Below, piece after piece: positions 46,201 to 58,174 of a stretch of 64,000 nt of DNA. Below the pieces are notes generated by a model that was not told the DNA's origin, made no database searches, and worked only from the letters and a program-made list of their open reading frames with translations. The translations under genes were made by a program, and so were the position numbers. The stretch's first letter is position 1. Each line of letters opens with the position of its first letter. Location: contig NC_073692.1 in the NCBI RefSeq assembly GCF_029784155.1, positions 23,088,444 to 23,152,443 on the forward strand. The letters run 5' to 3'. The stretch is from Uranotaenia lowii (Eukaryota > Arthropoda > Insecta > Diptera > Culicidae).

Positions 46201-46814
46201 TGAGTGAGACAACTCGAAAATACATGCGCAATTCCGGATATAATTGATTTCAAACAGTGATTCGAACCAATAATTATTGATTATCGAACTGACGACGCAA
46301 ATATCAGATTCGTTATTGTAAAATTAGGACCAAATTTGATAAAAGCTTTTGCAGTACCGTGATATATGGTGAATAGGGATACAAATGAGAAAATTGTTAT
46401 GATTCAAATATCAAGTTTTCTAATATTAAAACAAAAACGTTCCATTATTGACTGCGTTAAAGAATATATAAATTCCACTGAACTTTATGTTGCTTGAATA
46501 AATTTAAAAAATAGTTCATTGCAGCATAACAAAATCGCCAAATTTCATACCATGAAGAGTACTGATTGCAATCACTCCAAAAAGTTATGTGAATGTTTTA
46601 ACAAAACATTCTCTGGCCAAGTAATAGCGAGGTTAACCGGGACATGTTCATAAAAGGGTTTAAAATCCTCCAAAATTGTGGAAGATAACGTATAGCTGAA
46701 GAAAATTCTCTTTTAGGATGATCCTAGCAAAATGGGGCTTTCAGCTTTCTTAGGAAATCTAGAAATAAAATCTGAATTTTATTGGAGTTTTTTTGCCCCT
46801 GGAGTTAGGCACCA

Positions 46815-49450
46815 GGGGATTTTTTTTATTATCTGACGGGTTTGCGCCGGGGGTCTTCAGATTTTCCCCAAAATTGAAAATTTGGTTCATTTTTGCGACT
46901 TAAAAACATGTGTATTTTTTCAGATTTCTAGCACTTTTATTTTTTGAGTTAGCTTCGGTTTGATTTTTTTGAAAATAAAAAATAACCATTTTTCAAAGCT
47001 ACATAACTCTGTTATTTTTCAACGGAAATTAAAAAATAGCACATCAAAATGCATTGAAATTTTAACAGCTTTCCAACTAAAATAGTTGAAAAAAATTAAA
47101 TATTGACCTTCAACATGAAAAGTTGTAAACAAACTTTAAATGGCGTCTAAAAGTACCGTCTGCACCACCGAATATTTTGCAAAAAATACCGTTGTATAGC
47201 TCAATTTATGATGCAACTTTCATCTGAAGACATCAAAGTGGGCCATCAATTCCTTGAAGAGTTATGAAAGAAATAATGACAATAAATCTCTTTTTCTGCG
47301 ACGAAAACGAACAACTGCACTCACATATGGAGGTAGCGCGCACTTCTAACAACATGGAAACAAAAGAACATATCAAAGCAGGTATAAACACTATTTTTTC
47401 GTGCTTTGTACACTGCCTCTACTCTCATAACAGTCCCATATGAATTTTCGTCATTTTAGGTATACATAGAGCTTCAAAATAAAACACTAAAAAAGAGGTT
47501 TTGTTCTAGAAGTTTCGTAAAAAATTATCAATTTGTGGCTTTCTCATATGAAATATACCCGAATAACAGTCTCATATGTGAAACACCACGGATTTGGTTA
47601 CTTTTCAATGCTTCTTTCGGCGAAATAGTCTTTGATTTATTGCTGTGAATCATTTAAAAAAATAAAATTCGCTTGATGTCGAATGATGCACACTAGTTTT
47701 CGAAGGCAGGTCTGACTTCCTTAGAAATGACTTCCTGAGCGAAAAACTATCGGATGCAATCAAAAATCGTAAAAAGCTTCAACATACAATGTGGAATTTA
47801 CGATATTTTTCCAGAAGTATGTTTCTTTTTCTGAAAATTGAATTTAGAAGTTCAAAAACGATCAAATTTAAATCTTAGAAAGTAGCTTGGTGAGAAAAAA
47901 TACCCTGTATGGGACTGTTATGCGAGTAGATTTGAAAAAGGTTTCAAATATGGTCGATTAACAGTCCCATAATGAATAAAAATGGTGCGCTCGACCTTAC
48001 CAATAACCCAATTTCGAAAATTTCAGGTCTTACGATTTATTATGACAACCTAGAAACGATTTTCGTTTATGCCGAAAGTGGTGATCACAATTTAAGAATG
48101 TATTTCAAAACAGGAAAAGCTGATTTTCTTGCTTGCTTGTTTTTGCATATGGGACTGTTATGAAAGTAGGGGCGGTAGAGTGTTGCAGCTAAACTAACTT
48201 CATGTTATATTCAAAAATCTAATAACTTATTTGTTTATACCCAGTTTTGTACTAGGTCACAACAAGTTTTGCGAATTTTGCTGTCATTTTGAGAAGTTTA
48301 TGCGCTCAGCTTTGCATCCGTAATTCCCCAGATTTGATTTAAAATGGACGGTGGAACACTGAAGATTCGTTTGTGAGCAATCAAGGTAGCAGAACACTGA
48401 CGACGAGTTATGTTCGTTCTAGTATGGTAAACCTCAAAACTGGGCGAATGGAGAAAACGAATACGGTAAAAGTATCATATTTTCAATGCCATATTACCTA
48501 CAATGGGAATGATGCTTTTTACAGCCTGGGCTGGCCATACTGAGCTCTTCGATTATTTCTACATTTTGGTGTCCAGTGCTTAGCTCCCGATATAAAAACT
48601 ATGTAAAGCACGTCTATATTTCATTTTTTAATCACATTTGTGTGATCCCAAACACAGGGACTGAACCTTTTACTATTGGCATTGATTATGCTTCACAATG
48701 ATCTTTGATCGAAAAGTAAATAAGTTATATACCATATGACCAGGTTGTAAAAGCAACATTCCCATTATTTTTTATATCACATTAACAATATAATACTAAG
48801 AAATTTGGTTCAAATTTAAAGCCAGCTATGCCGCAAACACTCTACAAAGCACGAAAAAGTAGTGTTTTTTACCTGCTTTGGTAAGTTCTTTTGTTTCCAT
48901 GTTGTTAGAAGTGCGCGCTACCTCCATATGTGAGTGTAGTTGTTCGACCATTGTTTGTTCTCGTCGCAAAAAGAGAGATTTATTGTCATTATTTATTTCA
49001 TAACTCTTCAAGGAATTGATGGCCCACTTTGGTGTCTTCAGATGAAAATTGCATCATAAATTGAGCTATACAACGGTATTTTTTGCAAAATATTCGGTGG
49101 TGCAGACGGTACTTTTAGACGCCATTTAAAGTTTGTTTACAACTTTTCATGTTGAAGGTCAATATTTAATTTTTTTCAACTATTTTAGTTGGAAAGCTGT
49201 TAAAATTTCAATGCATTTTGATGTGCTATTTTTTAATTTCCGTTGAAAAATAACAGAGTTATGTAGCTTTGAAAAATGGTTATTTTTTATTTTCAAAAAA
49301 ATCAAACCGAAGCTAACTCAAAAAATAAAAAAGTTAGAAATCTGAAAAAATACACATGTTTTTAGGTCGCAAAAATGAACCAAATTTTCAATTTTGGGGA
49401 AAATCTGAAGACCCCCGGCGCAAATTGTCAGATAATAAAAAAAAATCCCC
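46815..49450. mobile_element. DNA element with inverted terminal repeats of about 600 bp
   Basis: The left arm 46815-47418 (starting GGGGATTTTTTTTATTATC) is matched in inverted orientation by about 48843-49450 with only scattered differences. ACCA occurs next to both ends (46811-46814 and 49451-49454) and may be a 4-bp target duplication. The interior has no transposase frame but contains a second TIR element. Very long TIRs without coding capacity suggest a non-autonomous foldback derivative. Confidence 0.75.
47419..48169. mobile_element. Nested TIR element with CATAACAGTCCCATATG ends
   Basis: Ends read CTACTCTCATAACAGTCC and, inverted, CTACTTTCATAACAGTCC, an inverted repeat of about 24 bp. 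The AACAGTCYCATA core occurs three more times inside (near 47565, 47910 inverted, and 47960), so five copies are spread in both orientations. No target duplication was identified. Confidence 0.6.
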
Positions 49451-49486
49451 ACCACCATTACCAATTCTTCGAATATCACTCTAAGG

Positions 49487-52083
49487 CATAGGTCGGCAAC
49501 CTGCGGCTCGCGAGCCACATGCGGCTCTTTGGATATAAAGCTGTGACTCTTTAGCTCACTGAGCAAATATCAAATATGTTTTAAATAAAATATTTATAAA
49601 ATCGTGCTATATCCAAGGTTGCCGAAATCACAGAAAAATCTGTAATTTCACAGAATTTTGAGCAAATTTTCATCACAGAATCTGTGTCACAGAACACAGA
49701 ATTTTCGAAAAATTCACAGATTTCACAGAATTATTGAATTTTGATTGGATTTACAGAAATATAATTTTTTTTATCAATATAATATTTATATTTCTTACCT
49801 TGAATTAGAAAAAAATGATAAAATTTGTCATGTTGATTGATTATTCTCAACTAAAATGTTAAAAAGACCCAATTTATCATAAACTTTTAATGAAATTGAA
49901 GGGAACACATCTCAGAAAACCATCACAGAATTTTTGGGTAAAATCACAGAAAGTTAGAATTTTTTTTCTTTAAAACACAGATTTTTTTTCGGCAACCTTG
50001 GCTATATCCACTATTGTGTCTTGTGACACAAACGGATTTTCGTAGATCCAGAAGAATATTTTTAAATTGCATCCGTTGTAGGAACAAGCGGAAAGGATCA
50101 AATAGCGAAATACAATTTTTTGAAGTCATATTTTTTTCTTTTCACTCTTTTTGAAGCATCAGCAGAGAGATCAAGATATAATTTATCATGAACCGTAAAT
50201 GTAAAGAATAACAAAATGTGTGTATATTTTTGAACAAATCGAACATAAAATCTGAGCTACAGTAGTTCTTAGTTTGCCTCTGTTTTTTTACAACAACGTA
50301 ACTCCTCTATGAAAATTTATCAGTTGAAATTTCCAAAATCTAATTAGAATTAATCAGTCATTTCAAAAAATATTTACAACTTTGACGCCTGGTAACATAA
50401 AAAATTAAAAAAAACCAGCTCAATCCTATTCTCTTTAATTGAATTGAAAACGATAATGTTAATGTATCTGAATAGAGATACCTCATTAGCATTCCAGATT
50501 GCCCAGTTTAATCCGAGCTTTCCCGGATTTTCAAAGAAAAAATTTGTCAAATGCACGGTTCTGTCCGGTTTCCAGCATATTGAGGAGAAAGCCACGCTTT
50601 TGCCAGGATTGTTAACAATTTCAACGAAATTCTAAATTTCAACTTGTTTTAGCGAAATAAATTCACATCTACTTTTTGGAATTTTGAGATGAGATTTGAG
50701 AAGTTCTTTGGTAAAATTCATTTTTCGTGTGTTTATTTTTCAGATTTTCTCTTTCATTTTTATGAAAAAAACCTAGAGTTTTCCTGGACCTACCCGATAT
50801 TACACGGTTTTGAGTTTAAATTGAAAAACCTAATACGCGGATTTGCACGGCTTGGATACGTGAAAAAAATTGGACAACTTACTCAATAAATAACGGGTTG
50901 AAAGTGAAAAGAAACATGAAATTCAAATACAAAATTCCAAAACTAATAATTGAGGATTATATATTCACAGCTTTTTAAACTCAGATCAGCATTGAGAAGC
51001 AGTTTGTATTATGTATTATTAAATTGTATGTATTTTAAAAAAAGTAAACATATGAATCTTTAAACATACTGAAAATTTCAAACGTTATGCCTGCATCCAA
51101 TATTTACCAAAAGCCCACAAATTTTGAACGTAGATTCAGTAACGGACTTTTTTCATGTTTGATTAAGAGTTAATCACCGTTGATTTGTTTTTATTAATTT
51201 ATGTTTTCGAAACTTTAAAAATATCTTTGAACTGATTTGCCTTTTCAAATCTACTGTTTCCGTATTATTTGTTCCGAATTTTCAATGAAGGCTACAAAAT
51301 GACCTTTTTGTCAGATTTTTTTCAGTTATCTAAGCATTAACAAGCATTGATCAATAATTTACGATGTACTGGATTTCAATCTTCATTCAATTGGACTCAC
51401 AATACTGAAGAATCACATGTAACATAAAATGAGATTTTTTAATTTACCAGATGCATACAATTCTGAAGACATATCCGCTTAATGTCATGAAGCTAGAAAA
51501 TTCTACCAGTTGTCAGGAGCATAATTTTAAAAGATTAAAATTTTGGCTAAATAAATTTCAGTGGAATTTAACCAAATACCACTTGGTTTTTGGAAAAGGT
51601 TAGCTAAATCTCTGGAATGTCATAAAAAAGCTTCATAAATTTAAGAAAATTCGATTCCCTTTATTTTGATATTTTAAGTAACCTTTTCTTTGCTGAAGAA
51701 ATCATAAATATTCTGCTTATGATAAGATGTTCAAATCATTCACTTCAACATTATGCACAGAATTCATTTAAGCTTGATGTGTATTTTGAATTTACTTGAC
51801 TCGATATTTGCCAACGCGTTAAAATTGATCTAAAATCAAAAGATGTTACATGAGCTGACGATCCAGAAGAGAATCCAGATTAAAAAGATTTGAAAAAAAT
51901 TTCCAAGAGTTTGAAAAAACTCTAATGGCTTTAAAGTTATTTTCGTAAAAATAATGTTCATTATCATTCATTTTTTTAAATAAACAAAATTACAAAAAAT
52001 CTTTAATGTTGCTTTTTCAAACTCTGAAATTTAGAAAATTTTAAGTGTTTGGCTCATTCGACTCAAAAGGTTGCCGACCACTG
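49487..52083. mobile_element. hAT-like element with 8-bp target duplication
   Basis: The left end CATAGGTCGGCAACCT and the right end, inverse of CAGTGGTCGGCAACCT, are flanked by CTCTAAGG (49479-49486) and CTCTAAAG (52084-52091), an 8-bp duplication with one difference. GGTCGGCAACC ends and 8-bp sites are hAT hallmarks. The 2.6-kb interior has no hAT transposase or other recognisable coding sequence. A complete smaller MITE is nested at 49614-50000. Confidence 0.82.
49614..50000. mobile_element. 387-bp MITE with perfect 8-bp target duplication, nested in the hAT-like element
   Basis: Ends read CAAGGTTGCCGAAA in inverted orientation, flanked on both sides by GCTATATC (49606-49613 and 50001-50008). 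The left third contains many CACAGAA/TCACAG words, a subterminal repeat array. No coding capacity. Confidence 0.9.
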
Positions 52084-52091
52084 CTCTAAAG

Positions 52092-52666
52092 TAATAAATA
52101 GGGGTTGGAAAAATTAAAAAGAATATTCATAAAACGAATAACTATGAACTGATTTGCGTTCTGAATGATGGATGGTAAAATGAACGAAATTTTAATGTTG
52201 AACAGCTTTAAGTACAAGAGTTCCTGCCCTGATGCATCCCACCAATCCCAAGCAACAACACATTTAGTAGCAACAAAAAGAATCTTGAAAAAATTCAACA
52301 TAAACTTGTTCAAATTTAAATCAGAGTAACTCTGAAAGCTTATCACTAAAAACTTATTTTCACTCTCTGATGAGTCAGTGGTTTTGTTTTAATTTTATGT
52401 TCAAACCATTTAAGGATGTAGATCTTAATAACAACATTAAAGCATGGATCATCCAAAATCTTGACGCACTGTTTATTATACCATACCGCTTCTAGTTGTC
52501 GGATCTGGAATTTTTGACAGTACTTTGTTTGGAAATGTTTCCTCTATAAGTGCTGAAAATTTCATTACGATTCGTTTTGTTTCAAAAAAGTTACACGTGA
52601 TAGAAGTCGCGAGACGAAAATAATTTTAGACACCCACTTCAAAAACCCGATGTGGTCTGGGTAAAA
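52092..52666. other. Intronic spacer, nothing recognised
   Basis: AT-rich DNA between the hAT-like element and the mariner relic. It was checked on the minus strand for P450 C-terminal sequence and none was found. Confidence 0.5.
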
Positions 52667-53181
52667 AAATCGTGAAATCTGATTTTGGGAGGCTTCCTGA
52701 CCAAAAATACAAAGCCACTGGTCGGGGTGATGTCCCCATCAAATTCAAATTCATTTTTGACAATAACTTTGGCGAAAAGTGTTTGATCTGGCAAGATATT
52801 TGGAGCTGCAGACGAAAAACCCCCAGGTTTTTTGTGAAAAACAAGGCCATGGACTCCGAAATGAACGAAGAGGAGTACCTGTAAAATGTTTTTTTTTCTT
52901 ACATTAGTTTTCACAAAGGACCAGTAAAGATTTCGCCAGATTTGGCAAGTTTACAGCAAAGAGGTACTACAGTGGTATCGGGCCATCTGGTGGATTTTGT
53001 CGAAAAGAACATCAATCCAACCAACTGCCCTCAACTCCGCCCTATCGAAAAATTTTGGGCAATTGTTAATCAGAAGATGAAGAAGAAGAAAACATTTTTA
53101 TTTCGTCTACATAGCTCCAAGATAGACCCTTTTAAATGTGTCCAGATTTGTAGTGATCCATGCTTTAGATTTCGTAAGTGA
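52667..53181 (+). pseudogene. Decayed DD37E-type mariner transposase inside the P450 intron
   Basis: Fragments of a second transposase, related to but distinct from the copy at 40327, can be read: VKSDFGRLPDQKY with GRGDVP (from 52667), a PDLA (52935-52946) carrying the second catalytic Asp, and LRPIEKFWAIV (from about 53036) with the Glu. The spacing between Asp and Glu is now 35, indicating a small deletion, and stops and frameshifts interrupt the frame (for example after 52884). The first catalytic Asp motif is lost. Antisense to the P450. Confidence 0.75.
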
Positions 53182-53334
53182 TTTCAGGCTCGAGATATGG
53201 CTAGTTCCTAAGGATCAAGTTCCCCCTCTCTCCTACGAAAACAGCAAACTGCTGTTACTTAAGTGTGAAACCTATGCAGAAACTTTTTTACATTGTTTAT
53301 GTTACATCTGTTTAGTGTTGTTGTTACTTGTTAC

Positions 53335-54649
53335 CTATACAATTCCGTGGTCCTTCCCCAAAAGGATAGTAAGCCTTCTCGTCGTACTCTTTGGTGGCTT
53401 CATCGAATCGATCCGGATTGTACCGGTGAGGTTCGCTGAAATACTGCTCATCCAACCCATAGGCTTCCAGAGGAATTATCACTTGAGTTCCCTTACGAAT
53501 GACGATATCCGAATCCGGAACCTGATAATCTTCGGTGCATTCTCGGTTCAGAATTGGTAGTCCCGGGTATTTTCGCAGTGTTTCTTTCACACATTTATCG
53601 AGGAATTTCATCTCTTTGATCATATCGTAGCTGATTTCGTTGTTGTGCTTCTCCATGACTTGGTCGATTTCTTGTACCAAACGTTGCATAACTGCTAGAT
53701 TGTGGGTCAGTTCATGCAAGGTGAAGGTTATGGTCGCTGATGACGTTTCTGAACCAGCAGCGTAGAACAAAAACACATTTGCAGCACATTGACCTATACT
53801 GAGTGATAATTCTTGATTTTCGTTATCACTCTGGCGCAAATTGATAAGCTGCTGAATGAAATCTTTTCGGGTCGTTTTGGTCTGTTCACGGTGTTCTATT
53901 TGCTTGGTAATAATTTCGGTTACGAATTGAATAATACTCGACGGCAGCGCGGTAGTTCGAACGATTTTGAGCAGCTCAGGGCACACAAAAGTGGCAGCGG
54001 TGCGGAAATTGGTGGACAAACTAGGACGTTGGGCTTCTTTCAGCGCAGTGCTGAAGGAATCTTCTGGGTTCGCGATACAATTAGCTTCGAATCCGAAAAA
54101 CACGGACGCCACAATCTCCATCACATATCGAGAAACAACATTCCGCATTTCGATGACTTCTCCAGCATCTGCATTCTTTTCCAGGGATTTTTGAAGCTTA
54201 TTCCCTACGTGAAGAATGGTTGGCATCATTTGTCTTAGCTGTCCCGAGGTAAAGATTGGAGTAAACTTATTGCGTAAATTTCTCCATCGTTTTCCTGGAA
54301 GAGCGAACAAATGAGCGGAAAATGGATCCCCCTTTTCATTGCAATAAACTCCACGATCGTGGAAGCTGTTGAAGTCCGTCGTCATGATACGATGGGCCAG
54401 GTGAGCATCTCTAATCAGAATGGCTGGTTTGAAAAACAAATAAATTCCAACTAGTCGACCGGTCGTTTTTCGACAAAGCTCACAAATAGCTATTCCGAAT
54501 GACTCTTGCTTTCGAACGACCGTTTGTAAATTGCCAAACGGAATGTGTGGCTTAATATTTGGCACTCCATGTCGCTCCCAATATGAGTAGAAATACCGAA
54601 GCACCAGCACAATGGCCACCGCGAGTAACGCGACCGAATAAACAATCAT
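53335..54649 (-). CDS. CYP6-like cytochrome P450, exon 1 (residues 1-438 plus one base)
   Basis: Microsomal monooxygenase of the clan 3 type, which uses NADPH-P450 reductase electrons to hydroxylate hydrophobic substrates; many CYP6 enzymes detoxify plant compounds or insecticides (family knowledge). Residues 1-20 form the N-terminal membrane anchor. Then come the C-helix W122-x3-R126, I-helix AGSET (298-302, proton delivery), K-helix E356-x2-R359, NPDRF (411-415) and the haem loop PFGEGPRNCIG with the ligand Cys437. The exon stops one base into the Gly after CI, at donor GTAACA (53334), the conserved CYP6 phase-1 intron position. Read without splicing, the frame would end after two extra residues. 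Joined to 43139-43299 it gives 491 residues, normal for the family. All key residues are intact. The subfamily cannot be fixed by eye. Confidence 0.92.
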
Positions 54650-54821
54650 CTCTTCCCGGTAGAACGTCGCGGAATGAACTGCGGCGATTGATGAAATATT
54701 TTTGAATGATGTTTGGAAGCGCCATCGCCCGGTTGAGACCAGCTGCGTAGAATAATTGACGAACTAAATTATCGCGCTCTACAAGAGCATAGATAGCCAG
54801 AGAAGATAACGGCCGCGCTGA

Positions 54822-54846
54822 TATATTTTTGGAACTGACCAGTTCC
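54822..54846 (-). promoter_or_regulatory. Candidate TATA box and adjoining palindrome upstream of the P450
   Basis: On the minus strand a palindrome GGAACTG-GT-CAGTTCC (54846-54831) is followed by AAAAATATA (54830-54822). The TATA-like word lies about 175 bp before the start codon, so transcription could begin near 54790-54795 with a 5' leader of about 140 nt. The palindrome contains TCAGTT, an arthropod initiator-like word, and could alternatively be the start site or a dimer-binding site. Confidence 0.35.
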
Positions 54847-55248
54847 ACCTTGATATGTTTAAGCTGGCAACCATTTGGATGAAATCAATATTTTTCGAGA
54901 TTCTTATAAAAAGTTTTTTACATTCCGTTATAAAATATCAAAACTTCAAACTTTTTTCCATAAATACCTACTTCTAAAGCATCACCATTCAACTAATAAA
55001 ATCAGCATACCTACACAAGAGAGTTTAGAACACACCACATGTAAGTTAATGGCCAAGCTGATTTTCGACTTTATAGTATGAATTTGTTTGGTATGATACG
55101 TCTCAAAATGGAAGCCGGCCGCGCGGAACCGGTTTTTTTTTCGATTGTCACGAAAGTATTCGTCGTCTCAACCCACGTCTAATTAACTCTATGCTGTTGG
55201 GTTTCATTCATGGTGCGTTTCAATGAATGTTCTATCTGTACATACATA
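54847..55248. other. Short 5' flank between the P450 promoter and the LINE
   Basis: About 400 bp of unique-looking DNA separates the TATA-like word from the 3' end of the Jockey LINE. It contains a GC-rich patch GCCGGCCGCGCGGAACCGG near 55113-55131. No gene. Confidence 0.4.
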
Positions 55249-55516
55249 AAGATATCATTCTTTTTTTTTTATTTATTTTTTTTTTAAATATATCTTTATT
55301 AGTACCAATTCATCATTACATTTATATTACATTAATACATTAAATTAGGTGTTCAGTTCAATTCAACTTTCAGAGCCCTATAGTTTAATAATCACTAAAA
55401 TTTATTTATTCGACTTAAATTTGCTGAGCGCAATCAAGCATTTTTATAAAGGAGAACATCCTGTAGTGAAAAAAAAAATATTTTAAACTAAAAACTAAAG
55501 CTATCCTAAAATTAAA

Positions 55517-58174
55517 CTAATTGTAGAGAGAGCGAATCTCTGCGATGGAAGACTGCATCGATTTGCCTCTGAAGTTGGAGATGATTTTGTTGGCCATCTC
55601 TTCGATAGATTCAATGCCTGCAATCCGATGAAGATCTTCGGTGCTGTGCCAAGGTGGAAGCCGCAAAATCATTTTCAGAACCTTGTTCTGAATCCTCTGG
55701 ATGGCTTTCTTCCTCGTCGCGCAGCAGCTAGACCAAATCGGAACTGCATACATTATCGCTGGTCGGAAGACTTGCTTGTAAATAAGCATCTTATTCTTCA
55801 GGCAAAGTCGGGATTTCCTGTTGATGAGAGAATAAAGAGATTTAGTGTATTTATTACATTTAGATTGAATATCTTCAATGTGATTCTTAAAAGAAAGATT
55901 CCGATCAAGTGTGAGTCCCAAGTACTTCACGTGATCAGACCATTCTAATGAAACCCCATTAAAAGTTATGGAATGATTTTCATTAGGTTTTAAAAAATTT
56001 GCTCTTGGCTTATGGGGAAATAAAATAAGTTGAGTTTTGGAAGCGTTAGGAGAAATTTTCTACATTTTCAAGTAATTCAAAAAGGAATTTAAATTTTGTT
56101 GCAATCTACTGCGTACCACCCGTAAATTTCGACCTTTGGCTGAAAGCAAAGTATCGTCAGCAAATAATCTTCTACCTTTTCCTTCTGGGACATCAGGAAG
56201 ATCAGAAGTAAAAATATTGTATAAAATAGGCCCAAGTATACTACCCTGAGGGACACCAGCTCTAATGGGTATCCTTTCAGAGCATGAATTTTGATAGCTT
56301 ACTTGCAAAGTTCGGCTAGTCAAATAATTTTGAATAATTTTGGTGAGATATACAGGAAAATCAAATCGAGCTAATTTAGCTACTAAACCTTTGTGCCAAA
56401 CACTGTCAAAAGCTTTTTCAATATCAAGAAGAGCAACACCAGTTGAATAACCTTCAGATTTGCTAGCGTTAATCATATTAGTTACACTCAAAAGTTGATG
56501 TGTAGTAGAATGTCCATGACGAAAACCAAATTGTTCATCAGGGAAAATAGAATTCTGATTAATGTGAATCATCATTCTATTCAAAATAACTCTCTCAAAT
56601 AGTTTACTTAAAGAAGGAAGCAAACTAATTGGTCGATAACTTGAAGGCTCTGAAGCACTTTTTCCAGGTTTAAAAATTGGAGTTACTTTGGCATTTTTCC
56701 ATTTATTGGGAAAATAAGCCAAGTGAAAACATTTATTGAAGATTTTAACTAAAAAATTTAAAGTGCTTTCAGGCAACTTTTTAATAAGAATATAGAAAAT
56801 CCCATCTTCCCCCGGGGCTTTCATATTTTTAAATTTTTTGCAAATCAATTTAAGTTCATCAATATTTGTCTCACAAGAACTTTCAAACACAATTTGCTTA
56901 GAAAGAATATCATCAAATTCTAGGGAAATTTGAGCATCAATTGGACTCACAACGTTTAAATTAAAATCATGAGCAGACTCAAATTGTTGGGCTAATTTTT
57001 GAGCTTTTTCTGAATTAGTTAAAAGAAGTTTATCCCCATCTTTTAAAGTAGGAATTGGCTTCTGGGGCTTTTTTAGAATTTTAGTTAATTTCCAAAATGG
57101 CTTTGAGTAGGGTTTTATGTCCTCTACTGCTTTAGCAAAATTTTCATTACGAATGAAATTTAAACGACGTTTGATCTCTTTTTGAAGGTCGCAATAAATT
57201 AATTTCAAATAAGGATCCCTAGTTCGTTGAAATTGGCGTCGACGAATGTTTTTCAGTCGTATCAAAAACTGAAGATCATCATCAATTAAAGGTTGATTAA
57301 ATTTCTGTTTAACTTTAGGTATTGAAGCGGCTCTAGCATTGACTATTGAAGTTGTCAAAATTTCTACAGCCAAATCAATATCTTCTATTGAATTCAATGG
57401 AACGTTTACATCTAAATTACGTTCAATAAAATTCATATATCGCTCCCAGTTAGCCTTTTGAAAATTAAAAGTTGATTTTAAAGGGTTTTCAATGGGACTT
57501 TGGGATAAAGAAAAAGTTACTGGAAGGTGGTCTGAATCAAGGTCCGCATGAGTAACTAATTGACTACAATGCTCGCCTAAATCCGTTAGAACCAAATCAA
57601 TTGTGGAAGGATTTCTAATCGAAGAGAAACAAGTATGCCCATTAGGATATTCAACAGTATAATAACCTGCAGAGCAGTCATTAAACAAAATATTCCCATT
57701 TGAATTTGATGAAATATTATTCCAAGATCGGTGTTTTGCATTAAAGTCACCAATAATAAAAAATTTGGATTTATTTCTGGTGAGTTTTTGTAAATCTCCC
57801 TTCAAAAAATTTTTCTGTTCACCGCTACATTGAAAAGGCAAATATGCGGCAACAATTATAATTTTCCCCATAGAAGTTTCTAATTCAATTCCAATTGTTT
57901 CTAAGACTTTTGTATTGAAAGAAGGAAGAAGTCTAAATTTGAGACGACTATTGATGACAATAGCTACACCCCCACCTTGTCGATCAAGTCGATCATTTCG
58001 TAAAATTTTAAAGAAAGCATTGCTTTTCAAGTTATTGTCTGGCTTTAAAAAAGTTTCAGTGATGGCAGCAATATGTATGTTTTGAGTTTTCAAAAATAAA
58101 AAGAACTCGTCTTGGTTAGCCAGCAAAGATCTAGCGTTCCAATTCATTATATTTAAACATCTATTTGGATCCAT
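55517..58174 (-). pseudogene. Jockey LINE ORF2: AP endonuclease and reverse transcriptase, one premature stop
   Basis: Start ATG at 58174 overlaps the last 14 nt of ORF1, suggesting termination-coupled reinitiation. The N-terminal APE-type endonuclease shows E40 in ITETF, D143 and N145 in GDFNAKHRSW, D193 in TIDLVLT and the D215-H216 pair in SDHLPV. The reverse transcriptase follows from about residue 490 with YRPISLLP, FGFRHGHST, LLDIEKAFD (D584), PQGSILGP and the catalytic FADD box (671-674). After Met704 a TAG at 56062-56060 replaces what is probably a Trp codon. The same frame then stays open to a stop at 55517, giving a full frame of 885 codons, the usual size. The C-terminal part has the conserved region around KYLGLTLD. 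The protein as encoded would lack the RT thumb and C-terminus. Confidence 0.92.

Larger units (their letters stand above)
43300..53334 (-). other. 10-kb intron of the P450 gene, filled with transposable elements
   Basis: Donor GTAACA (53334-53329) and acceptor TTTCAG (43305-43300) bound a phase-1 intron of 10,035 bp. CYP6-family introns at this position are normally some tens of bases. The intron holds elements at 46815-49450 (with 47419-48169 inside), 49487-52083 (with 49614-50000 inside) and a mariner relic at about 52667-53181. Its 3' part (43300-46814) is AT-rich unique-looking DNA with no recognised feature apart from chance frames. Confidence 0.75.

Noticed and set aside
53324..54649. 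P450 as a C-terminally truncated single-exon pseudogene
   Set aside because: The apparent stop lies just beyond a good donor at the conserved intron position, and the matching exon was found at 43139-43299.
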